Virus record (IMG/VR): IMGVR_UViG_3300027736_000029 | Coordinates: 1-64,000 of that record | DNA length: 64,000 nucleotides | Direction: 5' to 3' (one strand) | From: a virus | Part shown: positions 56,529 to 64,000 of the stretch, one piece after another | Layout of the letters: each line of letters starts with the position of its first letter | Position numbering within the stretch: the stretch's first letter is position 1 | The notes under the pieces: generated by a model | What the model was told of the DNA's origin: nothing | What the model saw: only the letters and a program-made list of their open reading frames with translations | Database searches by the model: none | Translations under genes and position numbers: made by a program

Positions 56529-56529
56529 T

Positions 56530-56811
56530 TTATTTAGATTTTAATTTTTTAATCTCCTGTTCAATTTGAGTTTGTCTTTGAACATCCAATAACTTTCTGT
56601 CAGTTGCTTGAATCATTCTTTTTTCAGACTCCAATCCCATGATTGTTAATTCAACATTCAATTCTTGTTTAGTGTAAGTTGAGTCTTTAATTGCTTCAAC
56701 CTCTTTTCTCATTTTAGCAAGTTCTCTACCATCACCACATCCTTTAAAGAAGGACAATAAAGCAATGACCAATACAATAACCACAAAGTTTTTTTCTATA
56801 AATTTTTTCAT
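56530..56811 (-). CDS. Single-pass coiled-coil membrane protein
   Basis: 93 residues. Membrane helix at 9-24 (FVVIVLVIALLSFFKGCG) then a charged coiled coil to the end. It may be a spanin-like or scaffold protein in the same operon as the amidase. A terminator of the sigma-factor gene lies upstream of it. Confidence 0.6.
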   Translation of the reverse strand: MKKFIEKNFVVIVLVIALLSFFKGCGDGRELAKMRKEVEAIKDSTYTKQELNVELTIMGLESEKRMIQATDRKLLDVQRQTQIEQEIKKLKSK

Positions 56812-56841
56812 ATTTTTTTTGTTTTTTATTTATCCCAATAA

Positions 56842-56876
56842 TAAAAGGGTGTACTAATAAATACACCCTTTTTCAA
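56842..56876 (-). terminator. Rho-independent terminator after the sigma gene
   Basis: Minus strand: AAAAAGGGTGTA, 8-base loop, TACACCCTTTT. Perfect stem, 4 nt past the sigma stop codon. Confidence 0.85.
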
Positions 56877-56879
56877 CTT

Positions 56880-57677
56880 TTACATATAATCGAACAAACT
56901 TGATGTCTCGTTCCTCAATTTTCGGAGAGCTTTTTCCTTAATTTGTCGAACCCTTTCTTTGGTTAATGAGAAGTCACCACCAATATCTTCCAACGTTCTT
57001 GTGTTACCTGTCAATCCAAAATAATCTTCAATGATTACTCGTTCACGATTGTCCAACACATCCAACATCTCAAGAAGTTTCTTCTTCAAGGTGTCCTCAG
57101 TTGATAAATTGACATCGGCAAGTTCCGCATTTGGGTTATTCAAGATGTCCAACAGGGTATCACCTTCCTCATTCAAAGGATTGTCCAAGTTGATGGTGTA
57201 TGGCAATGTCGCAAACTTTTCAGGTAGAGCAACTCCTGCGGAATCCAACTCCTTCTTAGCTCGATGTAGTTCTTGAACCACATTAACAGGGAGACGGATG
57301 GTTCTTGCATTCTCGTTCAACGATTGCAAGATTGATTGACGAACCCACCACACAGCATAAGAGATGAATCTTAACCCTTTGGTCCAATCAAAGTTTTCGA
57401 TGGCTTTCATAAGACCGTAGTTCCCTTCTGCAATCAAGTCAGATAAGTCCAATCCTTGATTTTGGTATTGTTTACTAACCGTGATGACAAAACGAAGATT
57501 ACCTTCCAACAACTCTTGTTGAATCTGTTCCTTTTCTTGTTCTGTCACATCAGGAGATAACATCCTTTTTGCGAGTTCTCTCTCCCTGTCAGGTGTCATA
57601 ACTCGAATTTTTCGGATGTCCTTAAGATATACCGCAATTTCTTCTTGGTTGATTGGAATTGATGATTTTTCTTTCAT
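56880..57677 (-). CDS. RpoD-like RNA polymerase sigma-70 factor
   Basis: 265 residues. Region 1.2 YLKDIRKIRVMTPDRERELA; region 2 NLRFVITVSKQYQNQGLDLS with FDWTKGLRFISYAVWWVRQ for -10 recognition and melting; region 3 ARTIRLPVNVVQEL; region 4 LEDIGGDFSLTKERVRQIKE for -35/-33 recognition. The short acidic N-terminus lacks region 1.1, as in Bacteroidota primary sigmas (about 287 residues). Not like T4 gp55. It may redirect polymerase to late TATTTATA promoters (inference). Start codon 1 nt after the upstream stop. Confidence 0.93.
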   Translation of the reverse strand: MKEKSSIPINQEEIAVYLKDIRKIRVMTPDRERELAKRMLSPDVTEQEKEQIQQELLEGNLRFVITVSKQYQNQGLDLSDLIAEGNYGLMKAIENFDWTKGLRFISYAVWWVRQSILQSLNENARTIRLPVNVVQELHRAKKELDSAGVALPEKFATLPYTINLDNPLNEEGDTLLDILNNPNAELADVNLSTEDTLKKKLLEMLDVLDNRERVIIEDYFGLTGNTRTLEDIGGDFSLTKERVRQIKEKALRKLRNETSSLFDYM

Positions 57678-57678
57678 A

Positions 57679-58191
57679 TTATTTTTGGCTATAGTTGTCT
57701 AATGTTGCTTTTTCGTATGGAGTAAGGGATTCAACTCCGTTATCAACTACCTTGTCCAACAATTGGTCCAATGTTGGTATCTGTAGGTTTTTCTTCACTT
57801 GGTTCATTAATGCTGTCACAATGTCATCTTCATCATCTTCATCATAAGATATGTCAAAATCATTTTTTGTTTCAAATTCAAAGGTAATCGCACCTTCAGT
57901 CTCAGTCTCCAAATCAAATAAATGTTGTTTCATATCGTCCGTCATGAATACTGATACATTATCATTATACTCAGTCAATATGAATGAATCATACATGGGA
58001 TAAGAGGTTAGTTCCACAAACTCATGAATGTCCTCCATTTGGATTTCAGATTCAAAATGGAAAATAATAACACCACTACGGTATTGAAACTTTAAGTGAG
58101 TTGAATCAACCAACGGTTCCAAACAATGAGCAATCTCCTCACACTGTTCTGATTGAAAATTACCAAATACGGTTAACAAGTATTTCTTCAT
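57679..58191 (-). CDS. Conserved hypothetical protein co-transcribed with sigma factor
   Basis: 170 residues (MKKYLLTVFGNFQSEQCEEI). A ferredoxin-like beta-alpha start, acidic middle (SYDEDDEDDIVT), and a C-terminal VESLTPYEKATLDNYSQK motif like one at the tail of Bacteroidota proteins. Located directly before the sigma gene, so it could modulate it (inference). Confidence 0.65.
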   Translation of the reverse strand: MKKYLLTVFGNFQSEQCEEIAHCLEPLVDSTHLKFQYRSGVIIFHFESEIQMEDIHEFVELTSYPMYDSFILTEYNDNVSVFMTDDMKQHLFDLETETEGAITFEFETKNDFDISYDEDDEDDIVTALMNQVKKNLQIPTLDQLLDKVVDNGVESLTPYEKATLDNYSQK

Positions 58192-58205
58192 ATTTTTTTG
58201 TTTGA

Positions 58206-58241
58206 CAAAGATAAGACAATTATTCTAAACTCTTTTAGAAT
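58206..58241 (-). promoter_or_regulatory. Promoter of the sigma operon with operator-like palindrome
   Basis: TATCTTTG at 58206-58213, 14 nt before the start at 58191. A perfect palindrome ATTCTAAA-CTCT-TTTAGAAT (58222-58241) fills the place between -10 and -33, where a repressor would block polymerase. No clear -33 TTTG is present. Confidence 0.5.
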
Positions 58242-58328
58242 ATCCAACAATTTGGTAAAAATCTTTTTTACCATCACAATAATCTTTAACCAATTCAAGT
58301 AATATAATAAAAAAGAATTAAACAGTCA

Positions 58329-58360
58329 AAAAAAAATCCCACCTTTTTAGGGGTGGGGTT
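58329..58360 (-). terminator. Rho-independent terminator
   Basis: Minus strand: CCCACCCC, AAAAA-containing loop, GGTGGG then T9. Closes the methyltransferase gene. Confidence 0.85.
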
Positions 58361-58367
58361 AGTTATA

Positions 58368-59792
58368 CTAAAAACCTTCAAGGATAGAATCTTTAGGTAT
58401 TGAAAAATATTGTTTATTTAAACGTTTTTTTCTTTTAATCCACCAATCAGATTTAGAAACATATAGTAAATATTCAAAAACATCGGTAAATGGTTTTTTT
58501 GTCATAGTAGTCCAAAAAGTTTTAAATTCATCTGTTAAATTATTTTCAATATCTTCAATAGGTACTGTCCTTAATGCACCTGGTGATGAATTTCTATTAA
58601 CATCGTATGTGGTATATCCAAAATAATCTGTGGATATTTTTGTTGGGTTACCTGTAAAATAAAATGATTCTCCAGGGTTTGGATTTATTAAATAAACAAA
58701 TCCATATTTTTTTAATGATTCATGTCTAAAATAAAATCTTACTTCTTGTCGATGAGTAATCACTTTATAATTATTTATATCAGAAAATATTTCATTCGAT
58801 TGTAAAAGATTATTTTTAATATCATTAATATAGGTGGTAACGGTATTAATCTTACTTTGATTATTTTTCTTAAGCTCACCCAAATGCGGTAATCCATTGT
58901 AAGATAAAAGTGATATTAAATTATCTTCAGTTACAATCGTATTTTCATTAAAAATAAGTTCCATTCTTTGTTTAAAATTTTCTAAACTTTCATTTTTACA
59001 AGATAAAAATATACTTTCAGTTGGAACTGAACCTAAGTAAGTTTTTTTAAAAATATCATTATATGTGAAAACATCGTCATACCAAATATCACTCAATAAG
59101 ACCTCATCATTGTTATATTTTATAGAATAATCTTGATTATTAGGTTTTTCACAAATGAAATGACATAAAACTAAATCTTGGTCAACATTTTCAAAGAAAT
59201 TCTCAATATCTATAATTGATTTTAAAGTGACTGTTTTTTTAAAAATATCCCTAAATCCTTCAAACACTTTAGTAGGATTTTGAAATATTGTTTTAGGTAG
59301 GATATAATATACATGACTATTTTTTGGTGAAATATCTATAGTATGTAATATAAAAAAAACCGCTTCTTCCTTTATTGCCTTTATTGAATACGTATTTTTT
59401 AATTTTTTAATGACTTTGGTATGGGTTTTGGATGATTCGTTTGGTGTCCTAAAAGGTGGATTACCAAAATAAAAAATAGGATTATTATTTTTAGAGAAAT
59501 CAACATCATAAAAATTTTTAAATGATAATGTTAAATTTTTATCTCTCAACTCATCTATAACCCATTGATATTCCTCATCAATTTCAAAACCATATATATG
59601 ATTAAAATTGTAATTGTTTTTAACGTATCTTAAGATATTACCACTCCCAAAACTCGGTTCAACAAAATCATAATTGCTATAATCAAAATCAGCATTTAAT
59701 CCAAACAACTTTTCTATAGTTTCAATAGGTGTATTATATTGACCTAAAAGTTGTTTTTTATTTGCGGTATTCTTAGATACAGAATTTTTCAT
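58368..59792 (-). CDS. N6-adenine DNA methyltransferase of an R-M pair
   Basis: 474 residues. GQYNTPIETIEKL is the start typical of gamma-class N6 enzymes; DFVEPSFGSGNIL is the SAM motif (about 43) and FYFGNPPFRTP (about 107) the catalytic NPPF. The C-terminal part (WWIKRKKRLNKQYF) is a likely target-recognition region. It overlaps the 59773-60471 gene by 20 nt, so the two are produced together. Confidence 0.88.
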   Translation of the reverse strand: MKNSVSKNTANKKQLLGQYNTPIETIEKLFGLNADFDYSNYDFVEPSFGSGNILRYVKNNYNFNHIYGFEIDEEYQWVIDELRDKNLTLSFKNFYDVDFSKNNNPIFYFGNPPFRTPNESSKTHTKVIKKLKNTYSIKAIKEEAVFFILHTIDISPKNSHVYYILPKTIFQNPTKVFEGFRDIFKKTVTLKSIIDIENFFENVDQDLVLCHFICEKPNNQDYSIKYNNDEVLLSDIWYDDVFTYNDIFKKTYLGSVPTESIFLSCKNESLENFKQRMELIFNENTIVTEDNLISLLSYNGLPHLGELKKNNQSKINTVTTYINDIKNNLLQSNEIFSDINNYKVITHRQEVRFYFRHESLKKYGFVYLINPNPGESFYFTGNPTKISTDYFGYTTYDVNRNSSPGALRTVPIEDIENNLTDEFKTFWTTMTKKPFTDVFEYLLYVSKSDWWIKRKKRLNKQYFSIPKDSILEGF

Positions 59793-60471
59793 TTATAATT
59801 TTTTCAATATTTTTTTTAGTAAAGATTTCACCTATCGTTTTATCACCTCTATTATAATTATAGAGGTTCTTTCCATCATTATAAATACTTAATAAATAAT
59901 GGTTATTTAATACCTTGTCATTATAATTTAATTGCCCCTCATAATTATTACCTTTATGTTGCCCTGATAAATAAGCCTTTTCAATTTCTCTGTTTTTTAC
60001 TGTCTTAGAAATCATATCTGATGGTAATATGAATATATCCATACCATCTTTAAACAATACTACCGCCAATAAATACTCAAATTCTTTAGGTTTAATCTGT
60101 TGAAAGGTACTGGTTGAAATGTTTCCACCATATTGTTTTGTGTTTTCTTTATACCCTTTCTTAGAATCTTTAATACTAATTGCCCTTTCATAATACGGTC
60201 CGTCACCCTTTACCATCATTCTAATTAATTTAGTTTCAATAGTATGTTTTTCTTCGGCAGTTAGTTGGTCATAGTTTTTACGAGAAACTCTGAACAAATC
60301 TTCAAATATCTCATTAGACAACAGTTGTTCCCCATTTTCACCAGCATTAGTTGATTTTTTAAATATGTCTATGTAAGGAAACCCACTAAATTTTAATATG
60401 TTAGTTTTATGAGTATTTAACTCTTTTATCTTCTCGTCTATTTGTTCAATAGTTAAAAAATTGTTTTCCAT
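59773..60471 (-). CDS. Putative restriction endonuclease of the R-M pair
   Basis: 232 residues from ATG 60471; TATCTTTG lies 4 nt upstream. Overlap with a dedicated methyltransferase gene is the main evidence. The segment YYERAISIKDSKKGYKE (about 105-120) looks like the E/D-xK strand of PD-(D/E)xK nucleases, and FQQIKPKEFEYLLAVVLF (about 133) is a pattern I associate with type II enzymes. Specificity unknown. Confidence 0.65.
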   Translation of the reverse strand: MENNFLTIEQIDEKIKELNTHKTNILKFSGFPYIDIFKKSTNAGENGEQLLSNEIFEDLFRVSRKNYDQLTAEEKHTIETKLIRMMVKGDGPYYERAISIKDSKKGYKENTKQYGGNISTSTFQQIKPKEFEYLLAVVLFKDGMDIFILPSDMISKTVKNREIEKAYLSGQHKGNNYEGQLNYNDKVLNNHYLLSIYNDGKNLYNYNRGDKTIGEIFTKKNIEKIINEKFCI

Positions 60472-60501
60472 ACTACAAAGATAAGGAAAAAATCTCACAT
60501 T

Positions 60502-62880
60502 TTATTGTGAGACTTTTGAAATGTTTTCAGTTTTTGTAATTCTAACCACATTGTCGGCCCAATTTGAAATTAAAGGATTGTGACTAATCACAAAGATTTT
60601 CTCAAAGTAGTCCTTCAACTTCATGAAGAAGTCCCCAACCATTTCCAAGTTTTCATTAGAAACCTTACCCCAAGTCTCATCGTAAACCGATATGTTAGGT
60701 TTTGGAAGTGAACATACCTTTGATAGTACCGCTCTAATTGCCAACGCTCCGATTGTCTTTTCATATCCTGAACCAGCTGTCATTGGTTTTTCAATACCTG
60801 TACCGTTATCAATCATGATAAAGTCAACCTCGTTCTTGTCGTTAATACGAATCTCTAAGTTAAAGAAACAAGAGTCCTGAAGGAGTCTTTGTAGTTCAGA
60901 GTTAATCAACGGCATCATGGTCTTCATAATCACCTTTGTAATACCGTTCTTACCAAACACCTCGACATACATCTTGTAAATCTTCTCACGTTCAAACTCT
61001 TCGGCAATCTTTAAGATAACCCCATTATTCTTTTCAATACGAGCATGAAGGTTTTCAATTTGATTTTGATTGGTTGATTGGATTCTTTCGTATCCACGTT
61101 TCTCGTTAATCAATTCATCAATACGTAATCCAGCCTTCACCAACTGAGCATCAATCTCGTTGTTCTTCTTAATCTTGTCTTGAACCTCTTCGTACCTCTT
61201 AAGTTTGTCTTTGGCTTGACCTAATTTCAATTCACTTGATTCCAATTGAATCTCATATTTTTCTTTGATGAGTTTGTTTCTCTCGTATTCATCAAAGTCT
61301 TTCTTAAGTTGAGTATAAGACTTTTCTTTGAAATCAAGGTCTTTCCATTGTTTGGATAACTTGTCAACCTTCTTTTCCCAATCTCCCAACTCATCAATCT
61401 TTTTCTTTGTGAGCGCCGCTTCCATCAATTTGATTCCGCAGTGTTCACATTGAATGCCATCTCCAAACTTCTTAACCAATTGTTCAATCTCTTCAACTTT
61501 GTTCTGAGCAAGGATGAGTTCACCGTTTGTGGTTTTCATTCCTTCTTTAACCTCATCATGTTTGTCTTCATGATAAAAATCTTTTGGTTCCACAATCTTA
61601 ACCTCTTTGATTTGACCTCTAAGTCTTTCACAAGAACCATCAAAATCTGTGATGTCTGATTGTAGTTTAATTGGGTTTAGGACAATAAGTTCTTGGTCGA
61701 TGTCACTATACTTTGACTTCAACAAGTTGTCTTTGTAGTCCTGACCTTTCTGTAATCTCAAATCAACATCCTTAACTTTCACATTAGATTCTTCAATCTC
61801 GGTTTTAAATTTTTGGATTTGTTCTGATGAACTGTCGTTATCCTGTTTCAAAGATTCTGTGTTGTAAACATTTGACATCATTCCTTTTGAGAACTCAGAA
61901 TAGATTTCTTTACCTGTCTCTTCTTTCTTTTTCAAGAACTCAAGACCCAAGAATCTGCTTAACACCTGACCACGAGCTGTTGGTTTTGCATCCAATAAAT
62001 CTTCAAGGTTTGATGCTGTTGTTACGATTGTCATCAAGAAGTCATCCATACTACCGATGGATGTTTTCATGAAGTTCTCGGTCTCTCTACGTTGTTCACC
62101 AGTAAAGTTCTGAAGTTGTCCATCAGCTAGTTTCTTGAAGAACTCCAACTCGGTCTTAACATTCCATTCACCTGTTTTGGATTTCTTTCTTTCAATCTTA
62201 CGAGCAATGATATACTCCTCACCGTCAATGATGATGTCACCCTTAACAACTACCGTGTTTTTATCGGTAAATCGATTGAAGATTTCTTCCGCCTTCTGTG
62301 TTTTTGTTGTTGTGTTGAAGAACAAGAACAATAATAAGTCTACCGTTAATACGGTCTTACCTCCAAAGTTTGGTGGGTCTGATTCAACCACGGTAATACC
62401 ATTACATTGGTCAAAGTCAATAACTTGGTTCTCACCATAAGATAAGAAGTTACTGAACTCAATTTTCTTGATGTGCCATTTCTTAAATGCAGTAACTTCA
62501 ACATCGTTGGCTGTCAATCTATTTTCAACCGCAGAATCAATTCCCATTACTTGTTCGTAATATTGTTCTTGACCTTTGGATTCCAACATTGACTTGATAA
62601 GTTCTCTTTGGTAGTTCTTATCCATGATGTTAACTGATACATCAATCGTTTGTTGTGTGTCCTCTGTGGTCTTAACCTTTGTGATGACATTGATATTGGT
62701 TGAGTTATATTTCTTTTGGAAATATTGCTTAACCGATTTGATTCTTTCTTGTGTGAAGTTCTCTGGTGTGTCTTCCCATACCACTTGGATATAAGGATTC
62801 TCCAATGATTCTACGTCTAACTTTGTTGACATTGTTTTGTAATTAAATTCTGGTTTCGGATTGAATAAATCCCATTTCAT
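60502..62880 (-). CDS. Recombination endonuclease subunit, SbcC / T4 gp46 type ATPase
   Basis: 792 residues from ATG 62880. Head domain: IEFSNFLSYGENQVIDF and DPPNFGGKTVL (degenerate Walker A). Long coiled coils (about 340-640) flank a zinc hook CEHCG (about 488). The C-terminal head has GSGYEKTIGALAIRAVLSKV (signature) and NISVYDETWGK (Walker B), then VISHNPL. Partners with an SbcD/gp47 nuclease, not in this window, in DNA end processing, recombination-dependent replication and host DNA breakdown. N-terminal extension of about 130 residues precedes the usual head start. Confidence 0.9.
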   Translation of the reverse strand: MKWDLFNPKPEFNYKTMSTKLDVESLENPYIQVVWEDTPENFTQERIKSVKQYFQKKYNSTNINVITKVKTTEDTQQTIDVSVNIMDKNYQRELIKSMLESKGQEQYYEQVMGIDSAVENRLTANDVEVTAFKKWHIKKIEFSNFLSYGENQVIDFDQCNGITVVESDPPNFGGKTVLTVDLLLFLFFNTTTKTQKAEEIFNRFTDKNTVVVKGDIIIDGEEYIIARKIERKKSKTGEWNVKTELEFFKKLADGQLQNFTGEQRRETENFMKTSIGSMDDFLMTIVTTASNLEDLLDAKPTARGQVLSRFLGLEFLKKKEETGKEIYSEFSKGMMSNVYNTESLKQDNDSSSEQIQKFKTEIEESNVKVKDVDLRLQKGQDYKDNLLKSKYSDIDQELIVLNPIKLQSDITDFDGSCERLRGQIKEVKIVEPKDFYHEDKHDEVKEGMKTTNGELILAQNKVEEIEQLVKKFGDGIQCEHCGIKLMEAALTKKKIDELGDWEKKVDKLSKQWKDLDFKEKSYTQLKKDFDEYERNKLIKEKYEIQLESSELKLGQAKDKLKRYEEVQDKIKKNNEIDAQLVKAGLRIDELINEKRGYERIQSTNQNQIENLHARIEKNNGVILKIAEEFEREKIYKMYVEVFGKNGITKVIMKTMMPLINSELQRLLQDSCFFNLEIRINDKNEVDFIMIDNGTGIEKPMTAGSGYEKTIGALAIRAVLSKVCSLPKPNISVYDETWGKVSNENLEMVGDFFMKLKDYFEKIFVISHNPLISNWADNVVRITKTENISKVSQ

Positions 62881-62881
62881 T

Positions 62882-63052
62882 TTATTGGTTTTGCGTGTTT
62901 CCTGACATTTCTGCCTCACGTTGTTTTGTTAATTCAGCAAGTTGTCTTTTCATTGACTCTTGGAATAATTTTTGCATTGCACTGTCAGCGGCCTTCATTT
63001 TTTGATTTCTCGCCTCAACCTTTTTTCTGTGTTCCTTTTTTCCTTTACCCAT
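62882..63052 (-). CDS. Small basic helical protein
   Basis: 56 residues, MGKGKKEHRKKVEARNQKMK at the start and a helical middle (LFQESMKRQLAELTKQ). Similar small proteins with RKKVxxRN starts are common in phages. Ends 1 nt before the SbcC start, so it is co-transcribed. Possibly nucleic-acid binding. Confidence 0.65.
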   Translation of the reverse strand: MGKGKKEHRKKVEARNQKMKAADSAMQKLFQESMKRQLAELTKQREAEMSGNTQNQ

Positions 63053-63063
63053 TGTTTTTGTTT

Positions 63064-63414
63064 TTAATTATTTGGTGATGGTCGATTCACTTCGAACCAC
63101 TCGATGATTGCGTTGATTGCCCATACTGACCCTGAAGCCAACATACCATCAAAGAACCATGAGTAATAATTGTGAACTCCAAGTAATTCATGTACAGGTG
63201 AATATAAGAAAATTCCGTAGAAGAATCCAACCCAAACTGAACAACACATCATACAAGATAACATCTTTGATAAAAATGCTCCGAATCCGTTTAATGGGTA
63301 TTTACTATCCCCCCACTTGTTAATGAAATTTCTTGGTCCGTTAAAGATTGAACCATAAACTAAGATGTTGCTCATACCATAAGCCATAACCATCCATAAT
63401 AATAATTGTACCAT
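63064..63414 (-). CDS. DUF1360-like membrane protein
   Basis: 116 residues with about three membrane helices. LSKMLSCMMCCSVWVGFFYG and the end SGSVWAINAIIEWF match the DUF1360 pattern of small phage and bacterial membrane proteins. Function unknown. Confidence 0.7.
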   Translation of the reverse strand: MVQLLLWMVMAYGMSNILVYGSIFNGPRNFINKWGDSKYPLNGFGAFLSKMLSCMMCCSVWVGFFYGIFLYSPVHELLGVHNYYSWFFDGMLASGSVWAINAIIEWFEVNRPSPNN

Positions 63415-63417
63415 ATC

Positions 63418-63588
63418 TTATTCGAAAATTATTCCTTCTTTATCAACATACTGTTTAAAGGCTTCCACGGCCTCTTCTTTTGTTGAGTGGTAACCAATAA
63501 TCGCGTCGTGCTCTGTTGGGTCAATTGCGACAAATGACCCTGCTAATGTTTCATAGACAAATGAGTCTAAAATTTCTTGTGTTATCAT
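63418..63588 (-). CDS. Small hypothetical protein
   Basis: 56 residues (MITQEILDSFVYETLAGSFV, ending KEGIIFE). Alpha/beta. Found by reading the gap; packed between neighbours (3 and 8 nt), as expected of an operon gene. Confidence 0.6.
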   Translation of the reverse strand: MITQEILDSFVYETLAGSFVAIDPTEHDAIIGYHSTKEEAVEAFKQYVDKEGIIFE

Positions 63589-63596
63589 ATTTCTTT

Positions 63597-64000
63597 TTAT
63601 TTGTATAATTTATCGTCCAGGTTTGACCCCTTTAAGTAGACGGCTTGTTTATTTTCTTGGAACTTTTGAATCTCTTGAATCGTCTGTTCCAATTCTTTTA
63701 TTTTTTTGTCTTTCTCCAAAGTCTCTTGTCTAACTTTGGCTAAAGTGTTTTGTAATGCATCAAGTTTAGACTTTGATAAATTGTCCGTTGTTTCCTTCTC
63801 TACGACCACTTCTACAGGTGGTTTAGCTAAATGTTCATCTAGAGTTCGTCTAAGTTCATCTAGTTCCTCATCCTTCTTAGACATTTTATAGTGGAAAATA
63901 TTTTCGTTTTCTGTCGTTATAGTGGAAAATTCTTGTCTAATTATACCGATTTCGGTAGTTTTAGTGGAAAATTCTTGTTCCAACTGTTGTATTTTTAACA
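63597..64000 (-). CDS. Coiled-coil protein, N-terminus outside window
   Basis: The frame is open to base 64000 with no stop, so the start may lie beyond. Alternatively the ATG at 63892 (MSKKDEELDELRRTL) is the true start and the repeats upstream are regulatory. The readable part is a long coiled coil (about 40-115) with a Pro/Val break PPVEVVVEKE. Ends GSNLDDKLYK. Function unknown. Confidence 0.55.
   Translation of the reverse strand, partial: LKIQQLEQEFSTKTTEIGIIRQEFSTITTENENIFHYKMSKKDEELDELRRTLDEHLAKPPVEVVVEKETTDNLSKSKLDALQNTLAKVRQETLEKDKKIKELEQTIQEIQKFQENKQAVYLKGSNLDDKLYK
63887..63972. repeat. Three copies of TATAGTGGAAAAT
   Basis: At 63887-63899, 63918-63930 and 63960-63972 (last with TTTAG). 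The first copy is in a different reading frame from the other two, so they are conserved as DNA rather than as peptide. Confidence 0.55.

Overview
WHAT IT IS. The window reads as an internal part of the genome of a large tailed phage (or a prophage-like derivative) of a Bacteroidota host. Support for phage: very dense short genes with 1-4 nt overlaps; a GH19 endolysin, an amidase and a transglycosylase; holin- and spanin-like membrane proteins; a gp46/SbcC-type recombination nuclease; three DNA methyltransferases; DUF3310; an HNH nuclease; and many small proteins of phage type. Support for a Bacteroidota host: promoters of the form TTTG-N19/20-TAnnTTTG, signal peptides ending in ..GQ, a T9SS type A C-terminal sorting domain, and an RpoD-like sigma factor of Bacteroidota style. 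No terminase, portal or capsid gene was recognised, so the virion core lies elsewhere. Base composition is AT-rich throughout. LAYOUT. 1-330: a gene cut by the window edge. 742-1454: a gene-free, repeat- and hairpin-rich stretch with a perfect DnaA-box word, a candidate origin or control region. 1455-9816: a zinc-ribbon nuclease candidate, an HExxH protease-like protein and many small unknowns on both strands. 9813-13943: metallophosphoesterase, glycosyltransferase, cytidylyltransferase, a repeat protein with ten (V/I)ExxIxNGVKxT units, and two proteins with an IITEEQ-type N-terminal tag. 13992-15032: primase-like and HNH proteins. 15067-22861: GH19 endolysin followed by a secreted-protein module (C-type lectin with dockerin, secreted nuclease, low-complexity outer-membrane-type protein, membrane protein, CsgG-like lipoprotein, and a cohesin/dockerin protein with a T9SS tail). 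22957-31331: secreted and cytoplasmic zinc metalloproteases, transglycosylase, small proteins and a DnaJ-type zinc-finger protein lacking a J domain. 31337-33576: smpB, a DUF5872-like protein, a roughly 0.87 kb structured non-coding RNA and an initiator-type tRNA-Met, with three near-identical host-type promoters. 33739-47396: DUF192, DHH phosphoesterase, methyltransferases, two further WCT-motif proteins, thioredoxin and glutaredoxin, PcfJ-like protein. 47445-58191: DnaJ, Hc1-like histone, virion-type acidic proteins, spanin-like pair, amidase, RpoD-like sigma factor. 58368-64000: a restriction-modification pair, the SbcC/gp46 subunit and small genes. HOW IT FITS TOGETHER. Two promoter-like classes sit 3-8 nt upstream of start codons. 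TAnnTTTG, often with a TTTG box 19-21 nt further upstream, marks genes expected early or regulatory (smpB, tRNA, ncRNA, restriction enzyme, and the sigma operon with a longer leader). TATTTAT(A/T) marks genes for tagged, virion-type proteins. Both predict leaderless mRNAs. I infer that the host sigma reads the first class and that a phage-specific factor, perhaps the encoded sigma, reads the second. The most unusual elements are the large ornate ncRNA beside a tRNA and smpB, and the secreted module carrying host T9SS and cohesin/dockerin features.
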